64,000 nt of DNA from Sphingobacteriales bacterium (GTDB lineage: Bacteria > Bacteroidota > Bacteroidia > Chitinophagales > UBA2359). The position numbers and the translations under genes are program-made. Positions 9,242 through 19,087 of the stretch are shown in pieces. The stretch covers positions 3,286,001 through 3,350,000 of the forward strand of contig CP064999.1 of the NCBI GenBank assembly GCA_016700115.1. Direction: 5' to 3'. Position 1 is the first letter of the stretch. Each line of letters opens with the position of its first letter. The notes under the pieces are model-generated. The model searched no databases. It had not been told where the DNA came from and worked only from the letters and a program-made list of their open reading frames with translations.

Positions 9242-10584
9242 ATGCCTCCCAACATTCTGCCTTTAGAGTTATATAAAGACATCCTGTCAGTAGCAAAGAT
9301 ATTACAATTAAGGGATTTTCTGTACTGTTTTATGTGTATTCGATATGGAGTAAGTGTACGGAGTTTATGCCGCTATAGTAACTACTCTGTTCGCACTTGG
9401 TTTCGTTTTATGTCAGAGGACTACCTGTGGGAGCGCATTCGTATGAAGTTGTTTTTGAAGTGGGTGTATCAACCGGAGGAGAATTATATTATAGCCATAG
9501 ACGAAGTGGTAGAAGGGAAAAGTCGGGACAAGACCTATGGTTTGTCGAAGTTTTGGAGCAGCATTCAGAAATGCCCCATATTCGGGATTTGTTTTTTTGT
9601 GCTTCTCTGATAGCTGTGGGGAAACGGAAATCATATCCGATGGTGGTAGAGCAAGTCGTACAGACAGAGGGGGACAGGAAGCGGATAGCGGAACAGAAAA
9701 AGAAGGCATTAGCTGGCAAGCGCAGTGCCGAAGGCAGATGTTTGGTTCGTGGCAGGAAGCAAGGCAGCAAAAACCGACCCAAGCAGCCCAATCCTACGGC
9801 ATCCTTTCGGGCATTCACCGCCTTGTTAAACAAGTTGCTTTCGTGCTTACCGGGCATCAACCTGACCTATATGGTAGCAGACTGTGCTTATGCCTCGGCA
9901 GATTATTTCTCTGCGGTAACAAAGACCGGACTTCACCTGATTACCCGTTTGCCTGTAAATGCCGCCCTCGTCTATGCCTACTCAGACCCAGTAGCCCCAA
10001 AACATCGGGGAAGACCCAAAAAATACGGAGAAAAAGTAGATTTGAACAACCTTGATAACCAAGAACTGAAAGACACCAAAACCGAAAATGGTCTCCTTAC
10101 TCAGATATGGCAACTGCCCTGTTACAACAAATCCTTAAGCAAAAACCTGTTAAATGTGGGGATAGTAAAAATAACCAATTTGAAAACCCAAAAAGTAGCC
10201 TTCTCTAAATTTTGCACCACCGACCCTAACCTCGACTGGCAAACTATGATAGATTATTATAGTTTGCGTTTTCAGATTGAGTTTGACTTTCGGGATGCCA
10301 AACAATTTTTCGGACTATCCGATTTCAAAAACTACACCTCGAAAAATCTGACCAATTTTGTTAATCTATGCTTTACCGCTACCTTGACGGCTAAAATTTT
10401 GCAGGCACAATATCAGGTTAAATACAATAACCCTAACTTTAGCATTTTAGACCTCAAAATACTCTGTAATACGCGTTTTACGGTCAAAACAGTTATTAAA
10501 TTGGTACGAAAATCGCCCGATTCAATTTTTAATACTCAATTCGCAGACGGGTTTATGCCAACAGATTTGGTCAATGTCGCTTAA
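9242..10584 (+). pseudogene. IS4-family transposase split by a -1 frameshift at a T7 run
   Basis: The N-terminal 119 codons run from ATG 9242 to the T7 run at 9592-9598; the rest continues in the -1 frame to 10584, giving about 448 residues if joined. The catalytic parts span both frames: AIDEVVEGKSR (first Asp) before the shift, then MVADCAYAS (second Asp) and YSLRFQIEFDFRDAK after it. The last segment is an exact IS4 signature, Y-(2)-R-(3)-E-(6)-K. The shift point reads TGT TTT TTT GTG in the zero frame, so a T TTT TTT slip would restore the product. IS4 elements are normally single-frame, so a lost T (mutation or sequencing error) is more likely than programmed frameshifting. Confidence 0.75.
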
Positions 10585-12158
10585 ATATCTATAATATAGA
10601 AGAAAAAACACGACCGTCTTATCTTATATTTGTGGCAGCCTTGTTGTATTATTTATCTAAATTTAATTCCAACCTCACGTTAAAAGTAATTGTAATTTTT
10701 GCAACATAGTTTGTGCTCTTTCTGCTCCGATTTGTTGGATGAGCATCGTTTTCCATTGTTCGGCTTGCTGTTGGTGATAAACTTGATGGGCATTTTGTTT
10801 ACAACACCGTGTCTTGTGCTGATGCTTGCAGATACAAGCCTCTACCTGCCACAGAAAAGCGATGTTCCGGTCGCAAGTTGTTTCCGGCGTAAGCAAGTCC
10901 ATCACTTCGGTTTCTATATCGGCAATATATTGGGTTGCGGCAGGTATTTGTTTTTCAAAGAAGTCAACGGATTTTTGCAATTGCTTATCGGGTATTTCTC
11001 TGAATAGTTGACAAACAGTTTTCAGTATTTGTCGTGCTTGCAGGTGGGTAACCCACTTGCCATGTTCATCAAAAAAGGCAAAGGCGTTTTGGCTTTCCTG
11101 CAATAAAAATTGAGCGTTATCGTACTGTTGCATCGCTAAATTGGCTTGGTTTCGAGCATTCTTTACTTCTCGAATAGCCGTTTGTACCGCTTCTTTGTTT
11201 TTCGTGGCGGGGATCAGTTGTTCGTCCAATGCTTTCTGTGCCTGACGCAAGACTTTTTCGGATTCCTCCCAAGTCGAAAAGGCTTTTTTGAACTTATTCT
11301 TTAGACGAACAAGCTCCTTGCTGATGACATGATAATAATGAAATAAATCGCCATAAAATACAAGGTCTAACCCTTTTAAACTCGACCCAATTTGAGTGGC
11401 AAAGTCTGCACAAATGTTCAGTCGTTTCAAATCACTATCCCCCAAAATAGACTTCAAGTAGCCAGTCCAAGTTTCCGATTTACGGTTATCTGCCTTCACC
11501 AAGCATAATATGTAGCCTGTCCGGCTATCTATCATCACTAAATAGGGAATAGTCCCCTCAAAGGTTTCGTCTATTGCCAAATAAACAGTAAGCTCATGAG
11601 GCAAGGTGTCGTAGGCGGGAAGAACCGAACCAAATTTGCGAATAACACCGGATACTTCTCCTTTGCCCACGCCTAATCCACGAAGTCGAAGCGATTTTAT
11701 AATACCACTAACGCTTGAATGATGAAGCAGGTACTCCTGAAGAATGAGCAACTCTATTCCCATTCTAACAGGGGGCATTCCTTTTTGACCAGCAAACCCC
11801 ATTTCTCTAATAAAAATGACACTATCTGCTTGTAATTATAACAAGTGCTACGAATAATTTTGTATTGTCTGGCTATCTTTTTGATACTTCCCATAACTTT
11901 CCAATGCAATTACTTCTTGACCAATCGAAAGAATTTGAAGAGGGTTGTACTTTGTAGTGAACATAGTTTATGTTTTAGCAACACTATATTACATACTTCC
12001 TCTCTTATTTCATTCAATTGTCCAACGTTTTTAGGGACACACCGAGAGGCTATTATTAAATCAAATAAAATGGCAAACTCCTTTCAAAATCAAATCCGTT
12101 TCGCCCCCGATTCTTTGATACCCAACACCATGTGGACTGAGTTTCCACTCAAACAAAA

Positions 12159-12275
12159 GCCACGTTCTATTTAACCGGACTAACCCCCGGCAGACTTTAT
12201 TGGTTTCAAACCCGCACCTTTAGCACGAAAGGATTTAGCGAATGGTTTGATCCTTTTCAGTTTATGGTTCGGTAA
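12159..12275 (+). pseudogene. Fragment of a fibronectin type III domain
   Basis: The frame reads LTGLTPGRLYWFQTRTFS followed by TKGFSEWFDPFQFMVR and a stop. This is the C-terminal half of an fn3 domain of the kind found in small Bacteroidota proteins (L-x-P-x-x-x-Y-x-F-x-x-R and S-x-W-S-x-P motifs). The N-terminal half lies in another frame and is not convincing, so the gene is decayed. Confidence 0.55.
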
Positions 12276-12905
12276 CAATTTGATAATGGTGGAGTTTGTT
12301 GCCAAAAATGCCTTGCCTTGGGAAGGGGAGGGGGTATTTGTTGTGTAAAATGTTTTTTGTTGGTTTGTTGTATATTTGTGAATTGTGAGTTGTGTGTAGG
12401 TAGCTAAATTTGGCTGTGTATGTGCAATTAATTTACGCATAAGCCCCATTTAGATGTCAGGCTAAAAACTACTACAAAACCATATATTGATTTAACAGGA
12501 ACAACCATTACAGACACAAAGCCGCACACGCCGATTTTAAAAAATCACGCCTTGAGCTAACCGGAATCATCTTTCACCCGATGAACCAAACATCGGTTAA
12601 TCGGGCTATATTAGTCCGATAGTATTTACCCTCTATAAAGTATATGATCTGCAAAGCAGCCAACTCGCAAAACTGTTTTTCAGCTATGTTTTAGAAGGAA
12701 TGCCCTACGGAAGTGCGTTGTGAAAAGCAAAAACAGACTTGATTCGTTCCAAAAACAGGCCTTTGTTTTGGAGTGGTGTGTTTTGATGTGGAGAGGTTGA
12801 AATGAATCAAACGTCCAATAATTTTTTTAAATTTTGGGGGGGAATTATTTTTGATTTAAAAAACAAATATTTAAATTTGAGCCGCCATAAAATAATAGTG
12901 AATAA

Positions 12906-12938
12906 ATTGATATAACCTACCAATATTAATTTACTTTG
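12906..12938 (+). promoter_or_regulatory. Candidate promoter of the Srf-like operon
   Basis: TTACTTTG at 12931-12938 resembles the Bacteroidota -7 box, with ATTG at 12906-12909 as a possible -33 element 21 nt upstream. The start codon at 13083 is about 140 nt downstream, which would leave a long AT-rich leader. Confidence 0.35.
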
Positions 12939-13082
12939 TGTTGGGGTTGTTGGTAGCAATTTAAATTTGTGGATATAGTCCTCACTAGTGTTGAAAATTA
13001 ACTTAATCTATCATTGTTATTAACTCATTTATATAGTTACCTAAAAGTACTCATGTTAGGTTGAACAAACAAATAGCTACTT

Positions 13083-16000
13083 ATGGATAAATTACAACTA
13101 ATTGCTAATTCGGGCATACAATTTTACAAGTTTAATTTTTCTATTAACCTTAATGAACGGCTGATACCAAACATTGGGTTTTATGAGTTTTTTGATCCGG
13201 AAAATATTATAGTTGGGCTGGAATTTGCTATACACCTTGCTGATTTTGAATGTTGGGTCAGCAAAAAAAAGTTAGCAGAAGATGGTTATATAATTGACGG
13301 CGAGGTATTGATTGATCTCATTGATATTTCCACGTTACCTACTTTAGATGAAGAAACAGATTGTTATTCCATTAATGAAGTTAATACAGCTCTTACTCAT
13401 TTTGAAAATAAATGGCTGCCCATACCTTATTTTGAACAAGATGATGCAGACAATTTTCAATTTGGGCCAATAAATTGGTGTCGATTGAAATTAATTCCAA
13501 AGAATTCTATCAATAAAAACAAATCATACGAGGCGATACTTGTATTTGATACGTCAACAGATAATGACAAGGAAGGACCTTTGTTAGAAGAGACGCACAA
13601 AAAATATGGTTTATGTAAAGACTTAGACTTGTTACTAAACTATACTAATGACAAGTATAACTGTGAATGGGTACGCAATTATATTGCTAAATTGATTTAT
13701 GGAAACGAGGATAAAGTTCCGACGGATTTTCCTTCAACCAAGTACATAGGTTGGTATATATACTTTATCAAGTACCTATCAGAGTCAGGAAAAATTCCCG
13801 GTGTCGAACTTTACCCAAATGATTTGAGTAATTCAATAGATGTAGATTTAATTTTGGATATTGGGAATTCAAATACCTGTGGTGTTTTGTTTGAACATCC
13901 AAGAGATGATAGAACTTTTGAGTTCAATAATGTCAAAAGACTTATTATACAGGACTTATCTAATGCTGAACTGAGCTATGATTCCCCTTTTTCAATGAGG
14001 CTGGTCTTTCACAAATGCAATTTTGGAGATATTGGAGAGATGGGTTATGGCAGTTCGCGGTTTCAATGGCCAAGTTTTATCAGAATTGGAGAAGAAGCGC
14101 ACAGATTGATTTATCATTCAACGAATGCGATTAGTGTGGACGCTGCTGAATTAGTAACAAATCATTCAAGCCCTAAAAGATATTTATGGGACACTGAATG
14201 TGTAAATTCACAATGGGAACTGATTAAAACAGGTGATATTGACACTGATTTAGATAGTTCTCTTTGGATTGAGGGCATCTCACAGCAATTTGCAAAAGAT
14301 GGCAGCTTTTCAAAAGCAACAGGCTTCGGAAATAGCAATAACTTTTCAAGGCGTTCGCTAATGACTTTTGTTTTTATAGAAATTTTTATCCACGCACTTT
14401 CCCAAATTAATTCCCATGAATTTAAGTTTGCACACGGGAATGTAACAGTTGCACGTAGATTGAGGCGTGTAGTGATTACGTGTCCGACAGGAATGGTTTT
14501 GGAAGAACAAATACGCTTGAGAGAGTCTGCTCATTTTGCCGCGATTGCACTTAGCCGATACTACAGCAAAACTTTTAATTTGGAATATAAGGAAGAAGAT
14601 GACAAACAAAAAATTGAAATAATCCCCTCTATAAAAGACCTCAAAAAAGGGGACCAAAATGCCGACACAAAAAGGGATTGGATGTATGATGAGGCTACTT
14701 GTAGTCAATTAGTATTTATCTATGCAGAGATTGCGAAGCGTTATCTCAATGATTGCAACCGTTTCTTCAATTTATATGGGAAATATCGAAGAGATTTGCC
14801 TAATTATGAGAAAAAATCCATTACTATAGGTTCTATAGATATTGGCGGAGGTACGACTGACCTAATGATATGCAGCTACATGTATGGCGATGGTGGAACC
14901 GCTGTAATTACACCATATCCGTTGTACTGGGAAAGTTTCAACTTAGCAGGTGATGACTTATTGAAAGAAGTTATACAACAGATTATCATAGAAGGAAGAA
15001 TAGAAAACGAAAAGTTCAGAGGATGTACCGGAGTTATTCAGAACTATGCATTAGAAAAAGGAGTTGAAAATATTGAGCGGAAATTGAACAGCTTTTTCGG
15101 ACTTGACACATGGAACGTCATGGATAGTACAAGCAAGCAAATTCGACATGTGTTTAATACTCAAATAGCGATACCGGTTGCTGAAAAATATCTTGAACAT
15201 GCTCAACAAAATTTAGAGGATACCATCTACACTTATGAAATGTTTTTTCCTGTAAATAAACCCAATAAAGACTTATTGATTGCCTTTGAAAGCCATTTCG
15301 GCTTTAAGTTTGAAGATATACGTTGGAAGCTCTCTTCACAACGTGTTCATGATATTGTAGAAAGAAAATTTGAGCCACTTATAAAACAACTTAGCATTTT
15401 GCTTCATGCTATGAGATGCGATTTTATCTTATTGGCGGGACGGCCGACAAAATTTACCATCATACAAGATTTATTTCTGAAATTTTACCCCGTATCACCT
15501 GACAAGATCATCTCTTTATCGAATTATTGGGTTGGCAGATGGTATCCGTTTCAAGATCAAAACGGCTATTTCGAAAATAAGGATTCAAAATCTTTGGTTG
15601 CAGTTGGAGCAGCAATTTCTTTATTAGGAGGCAGATTGGATTTGCTGAATAATTTCAGAATTAATTTGGACTTAATGAAAACTACTCTTACTTCTACAGC
15701 AGAGTATTTTGGCGTTTTTAACAGACAACTAAACAGGGTCGATGATATTTTTCTCAGCCCTGATGTAAACAGAAAGATTATCTTAATTCATAGCCTCCCC
15801 ACAACCTTTGGATTTAAACGACTGTTGGCAGAATTTTATCCTTCCCGACCAATCTACTTACTTGAATTAAATTGGGAGGAAATAAAGAAATTTGTAGTAT
15901 CAAAAAACCCTAACTTTGAGGACAATCGAAAAAAGGAGGAAGTAGAAAAGTATATTATAAACCTAAAAAACAGGATGCCCTATCGTGTATCTCTGTCCAG

Positions 16001-16166
16001 AGAATATCATGACAACAAAGAGATACTGAAGATAGAATCTATTGAGGATAAAGAAGGTAACTTGATACAAAAGTCTTTTATTAAATTAAAAATCAAGACG
16101 ATTGTGGAAGACGAAGGGTATTGGCTGGATAGTGGAGAATTTTTACTCAAAGTTGAAGCCAGATAA
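13083..16166 (+). CDS. SrfB-like Hsp70/actin-fold ATPase
   Basis: The 1,027-residue protein matches what I know of the SrfB 'virulence factor' family in length and in ordered motifs. LQLIANSGIQFYKF is at the N-terminus and WLPIPYF near residue 115. The phosphate-1 loop DLILDIGNSNTCGVLFE is near 257, with WPSFIRIGEEA and SSPKRYLWD in between. The phosphate-2 loop SIGSIDIGGGTTDLMI is near 580, the adenosine-site motif FILLAGRPTKF near 780, then WYPF and VAVGAAISLLGG. The paired phosphate loops make ATP binding likely. There is no signal peptide or membrane helix, so it is cytoplasmic. It is the first gene of the operon, 31 nt before the SrfC-like gene. In enterobacteria srfA, srfB and srfC occur together, but their mechanism is not established. 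Family assignment is confident; the function is inferred. Confidence 0.85.
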   Translation: MDKLQLIANSGIQFYKFNFSINLNERLIPNIGFYEFFDPENIIVGLEFAIHLADFECWVSKKKLAEDGYIIDGEVLIDLIDISTLPTLDEETDCYSINEVNTALTHFENKWLPIPYFEQDDADNFQFGPINWCRLKLIPKNSINKNKSYEAILVFDTSTDNDKEGPLLEETHKKYGLCKDLDLLLNYTNDKYNCEWVRNYIAKLIYGNEDKVPTDFPSTKYIGWYIYFIKYLSESGKIPGVELYPNDLSNSIDVDLILDIGNSNTCGVLFEHPRDDRTFEFNNVKRLIIQDLSNAELSYDSPFSMRLVFHKCNFGDIGEMGYGSSRFQWPSFIRIGEEAHRLIYHSTNAISVDAAELVTNHSSPKRYLWDTECVNSQWELIKTGDIDTDLDSSLWIEGISQQFAKDGSFSKATGFGNSNNFSRRSLMTFVFIEIFIHALSQINSHEFKFAHGNVTVARRLRRVVITCPTGMVLEEQIRLRESAHFAAIALSRYYSKTFNLEYKEEDDKQKIEIIPSIKDLKKGDQNADTKRDWMYDEATCSQLVFIYAEIAKRYLNDCNRFFNLYGKYRRDLPNYEKKSITIGSIDIGGGTTDLMICSYMYGDGGTAVITPYPLYWESFNLAGDDLLKEVIQQIIIEGRIENEKFRGCTGVIQNYALEKGVENIERKLNSFFGLDTWNVMDSTSKQIRHVFNTQIAIPVAEKYLEHAQQNLEDTIYTYEMFFPVNKPNKDLLIAFESHFGFKFEDIRWKLSSQRVHDIVERKFEPLIKQLSILLHAMRCDFILLAGRPTKFTIIQDLFLKFYPVSPDKIISLSNYWVGRWYPFQDQNGYFENKDSKSLVAVGAAISLLGGRLDLLNNFRINLDLMKTTLTSTAEYFGVFNRQLNRVDDIFLSPDVNRKIILIHSLPTTFGFKRLLAEFYPSRPIYLLELNWEEIKKFVVSKNPNFEDNRKKEEVEKYIINLKNRMPYRVSLSREYHDNKEILKIESIEDKEGNLIQKSFIKLKIKTIVEDEGYWLDSGEFLLKVEAR

Positions 16167-16197
16167 CCTAAATCGTATTTCAAAAAACTAATTGGAA

Positions 16198-19077
16198 ATG
16201 AAAAATTACACCAAAGAACAAGTTGAAAGTGTAGTAAAAATAGCTGATAACTTTTTGGCTGAAATCAATGAGGCGGTGAAATGGGCTGAGGCATTTTTGA
16301 AGCCGGAACTAGCAAAGCATAGTAGCGAAAAATTAAAATCTATACGAAGAGAAGTCAATAGATTACATTATGCATTAGTGGAAAACCCTTCTGCAGCCTT
16401 ATATGGATTAAGCCAGGTGGGTAAGTCTTATTTGATAAAAAACTTACTTAGCATTGAAGGGCAACCGCTTTGGATTACTGATCAAAGCACCGGCAAAAAA
16501 TATGATTTTTTGAAGGATATAAATCCTAAAGGGGATAAAGTAGAAGCTACAAGTATGGTAACGCGGTTTACAACTAATAGTGAATTGCCGAACAAAGAAT
16601 ATTCAATTAAAATGAAACTCCTTAGTCCGAAAGATATCATCCTAATTTTATGCGACACCTATTATCGCGACTTAACTAGCCATAGTAACCTGCCTACATC
16701 CGATGATATAGCAAGCTATTTAGAAACTACTCTGTCCTATATTAAGTCTTCTACTGAAAAACAAGATTATTTGTCAGAAGATGATGTCATGGAAATTAAG
16801 GAATACTTATCAACAAATTTCCCGGATAAATGCAGAGATATTATTCATTCAGGATTTTGGCAAATTACGGCTGCCGGTATCAACAAATTAGGAGTGGATA
16901 AATGGAACATGGTCTTCCATATTTTATGGTGTAAAAATGAGTACATCAGCAATATATTCAATGCCCTGATTAATGAATTGCACAAAATAAAGTTTGCCAA
17001 AATTATTTATGCTGAGTTCAGGTCTATTTTAAGAACGCATGGTACCATTCTGCATGTAGATAGACTTAAAGAATTGGGTGAAGAACCTGTGTTTGCAGAT
17101 GTTTCTAAAAGCGACTGGTTGCCCGATGTGCAGTTTTTTGAGCCAAATAGTAATAAGACTTTTTCCATAAGGAAAAACCATTTGTGCTCGCTTATTGAAG
17201 AGTTAGTCCTACCTCTTGATCAAGAACTTGAAAAGACTAAATCTTTTTTGAGCCATTCAGATTTATTGGATTTTCCGGGTGCCAGAGGCCGTCTGACTAA
17301 TATAGAAGCCAAAATTGGAAAAGAGCATATCGGGCAAATGGTTTTACGGGGTAAAGTGTCTTATATATTCAATAGATATTCACGACTCAACTTAGTCATG
17401 AATCTGTTATTTTGCAATAATGATGAACAAATAGCTACTTCAGAAATTTCTGTATTGCTAAATAGTTGGATTAGTGAATACATTGGGCAATTGCCCGAAG
17501 AAAGAACGGCGTTTCTGAAAGACACTGAATTACCCCCATTGTTTGTAATATATACCTTTTTTAACAGAGATTTAACATTTAATTCAATTAACGATAATGA
17601 GAACTCGCTAAGTTCTAAATGGACTAAAAGATTTGTCACCATTTTTGAAGACGAAATTGTTACCAAAAATTTTGACTGGCATAAAAATTGGTCTCTTGAG
17701 AGTCCGTTTTTTAAGAATAATTACCTGCTTAGAGACTTTGAATACTCTAATCAGATTTATTCGGGATATGTAACACATGGCAAAGAGGTTGCCTTAATAC
17801 CTCCTCCCCAAATGCCTGATTATTTTCCAAAGCTGAAACAATCATTTTTAAAGCACGAATTTGTTAAGAACTATTTTGACAATCCTGAAGAAATGTGGAA
17901 GGAGTCTGCGGAGTTGAACAAAGATGGTAGTGAGTTAATCATAAAAAACCTCAATAGAGTATCCGGAAACATAGCAAGAATTAATAAGTTTGTAAGACGA
18001 CTTCGGAAATTGAAGAAGGAATTTCATAAAGAAATGAATAAACACTATCATAGTGAAAAGGCAAGTGAAAACATTCGAAAAGCAGGAGAACAAGCGGGAA
18101 AGATTAAACTTGACATGGATATTTGCTTTACCAGAAACCCTTATGCTTTTGGAAGATTTATTAAAGCATTTCTAATTGACGAAGCAGAAATCTATAATTT
18201 TTTAAAAGACAAGATCAATGACCTAATATTTATTGAAAATAACAACCTGCAAGCCTATACCTTAATTAGAAGCAGGTTGGGCAGCACCATTGACAAATCT
18301 TATGAAGATAACCTAAACACTCTTACTAAGGTATATCATTTGGGTTCTCTTGAAGAAGCTGAGTTAAAAATGAAAAATCAAGGCATAGACTTGCAGGTAC
18401 TTTTTTATGGAGATGAAGTGATTGATAGTATTAAAAATAATGCCACCCTGCTTGCTGACGCGCTTCGCGATTTGTGGTTTAAGAAATATCTTAAAAAAGA
18501 TAATTTTCACGAGGTTTTAGGTATCGGCTTTTCAGAAGACTCTCTTGGGAGTTTACTGAACAACATAGAAGAAACTTATAAAAATTTGAGAATTTCGGAA
18601 CGAATTGCAAACAACCTCAGAGAGTTTGTAGATAACTATGATTCCAGTGATAAAGCTGAAGAAATGATAGCAGATATGAGTGCCGCTATTATAAATAACT
18701 TTATAACCCAAATGGGTTGGGGATTTTATAGTGACGAATTGGTTGAGAAGATTAAAGAGACCAATGAAAAAGATAAACTTAATTTAGAGTTTAGTTCAAC
18801 AGAACCTTTAGAAACAGCAGGCAATGAAGATTTGTCGGATTTATTTGATTTAATGAGTCGGTATGATGAAGAAATTTGCAAAGTTAATTTAAACAGGGAA
18901 ACCCTTCAAAAATACCCAAACATCTATAACATTAAAAAATGGCAAGACCTAATGCATATCTCTTTCATTGCCAATTGCGATATCCCTAATTATGATTTAC
19001 TTGGAAATGAAAGATTAGGGCAATTGCTTCAAAAAATACAAAATGTTGTTTTTGATAACGATATCGCACCTATGTAA
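16198..19077 (+). CDS. SrfC-like P-loop GTPase
   Basis: The 959-residue protein resembles the SrfC family that accompanies SrfB. A P-loop GLSQVGKS lies at residues 70-77, followed by GKKYDFLKDINPKGD and the SMVTRFTTN stretch typical of the family. A G3/Walker B-type motif LDFPGARGR lies near residue 357. The long C-terminal part (from about 590) is helical and charged, suggesting a dynamin-like or coiled stalk. The ATG at 16198 is preferred over an in-frame TTG two codons earlier. No signal peptide or transmembrane helix was seen. It is 31 nt after the SrfB-like gene and 10 nt before the SrfA/subtilase gene, so coupled expression is likely. GTP rather than ATP as substrate is a family-based guess. 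Confidence 0.8.
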   Translation: MKNYTKEQVESVVKIADNFLAEINEAVKWAEAFLKPELAKHSSEKLKSIRREVNRLHYALVENPSAALYGLSQVGKSYLIKNLLSIEGQPLWITDQSTGKKYDFLKDINPKGDKVEATSMVTRFTTNSELPNKEYSIKMKLLSPKDIILILCDTYYRDLTSHSNLPTSDDIASYLETTLSYIKSSTEKQDYLSEDDVMEIKEYLSTNFPDKCRDIIHSGFWQITAAGINKLGVDKWNMVFHILWCKNEYISNIFNALINELHKIKFAKIIYAEFRSILRTHGTILHVDRLKELGEEPVFADVSKSDWLPDVQFFEPNSNKTFSIRKNHLCSLIEELVLPLDQELEKTKSFLSHSDLLDFPGARGRLTNIEAKIGKEHIGQMVLRGKVSYIFNRYSRLNLVMNLLFCNNDEQIATSEISVLLNSWISEYIGQLPEERTAFLKDTELPPLFVIYTFFNRDLTFNSINDNENSLSSKWTKRFVTIFEDEIVTKNFDWHKNWSLESPFFKNNYLLRDFEYSNQIYSGYVTHGKEVALIPPPQMPDYFPKLKQSFLKHEFVKNYFDNPEEMWKESAELNKDGSELIIKNLNRVSGNIARINKFVRRLRKLKKEFHKEMNKHYHSEKASENIRKAGEQAGKIKLDMDICFTRNPYAFGRFIKAFLIDEAEIYNFLKDKINDLIFIENNNLQAYTLIRSRLGSTIDKSYEDNLNTLTKVYHLGSLEEAELKMKNQGIDLQVLFYGDEVIDSIKNNATLLADALRDLWFKKYLKKDNFHEVLGIGFSEDSLGSLLNNIEETYKNLRISERIANNLREFVDNYDSSDKAEEMIADMSAAIINNFITQMGWGFYSDELVEKIKETNEKDKLNLEFSSTEPLETAGNEDLSDLFDLMSRYDEEICKVNLNRETLQKYPNIYNIKKWQDLMHISFIANCDIPNYDLLGNERLGQLLQKIQNVVFDNDIAPM

Positions 19078-19087
19078 AATGTTATAA

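Larger units (their letters stand above)
9159..10646 (+). mobile_element. IS4-family element
   Basis: The 1,488-bp element has imperfect 16-bp terminal inverted repeats, CAACATGGCTGCCACA on the left and TGTGGCAGCCTTGTTG on the right. It was inserted within the distal end of the IS982 element, making it the youngest of the three nested insertions. Confidence 0.8.
8104..10679 (-). mobile_element. IS982-family element (itself interrupted by IS4)
   Basis: The terminal inverted repeats are CGTGAGGTTGGAA and TTCCAACCTCACG. Without the IS4 insert at 9159-10646 (and one target repeat) the element is about 1.08 kb, the usual IS982 size. It sits inside the left composite-transposon IS. Confidence 0.85.
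7837..11964 (-). pseudogene. Broken DDE transposase of the left IS copy
   Basis: This is the counterpart of the intact 513-residue transposase at 31566-33107. Three kinds of damage are visible. The nested insertion splits it after about 77 C-terminal codons. A G-run of five instead of six near 11,768 shifts the frame before the CPPVRMGIEL segment. An extra C near 11,890 (TTCCCATAAC instead of TTCCATAAC) shifts it again close to the start. The middle piece (10675-11802) still reads well, including the AIDETFEGTIPYLVMIDSRT catalytic-Asp region. It is not expected to yield active enzyme. Confidence 0.9.
7720..12043 (-). mobile_element. Left IS copy, interrupted by nested IS982 and IS4 elements
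   Basis: This copy has the same ends and nearly the same sequence as the right copy. It is split at 8103/10680 by a 2.58-kb insertion that duplicated TTAAAAGTAA (8094-8103 and 10680-10689). Removing the insertion and one duplicate leaves about 1,738 bp, the same size as the intact right copy (1,737 bp). Confidence 0.9.
12044..13082. other. Degraded left cargo margin, no intact gene
   Basis: About 1 kb between the left IS and the operon holds only remnants. One is a fibronectin type III tail (12159-12275). Near 12,620-12,722 there is a short frame ending in the residues EGMPYGSAL and a stop. A minus-strand frame over 12180-12449 looks like low-complexity noise. The last 150 bp carry the candidate operon promoter. 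Confidence 0.6.

Noticed and set aside
12180..12449. 89-residue minus-strand frame in the left cargo margin
   Set aside because: Low-complexity composition, antisense to the recognisable fn3 fragment, no family resemblance.
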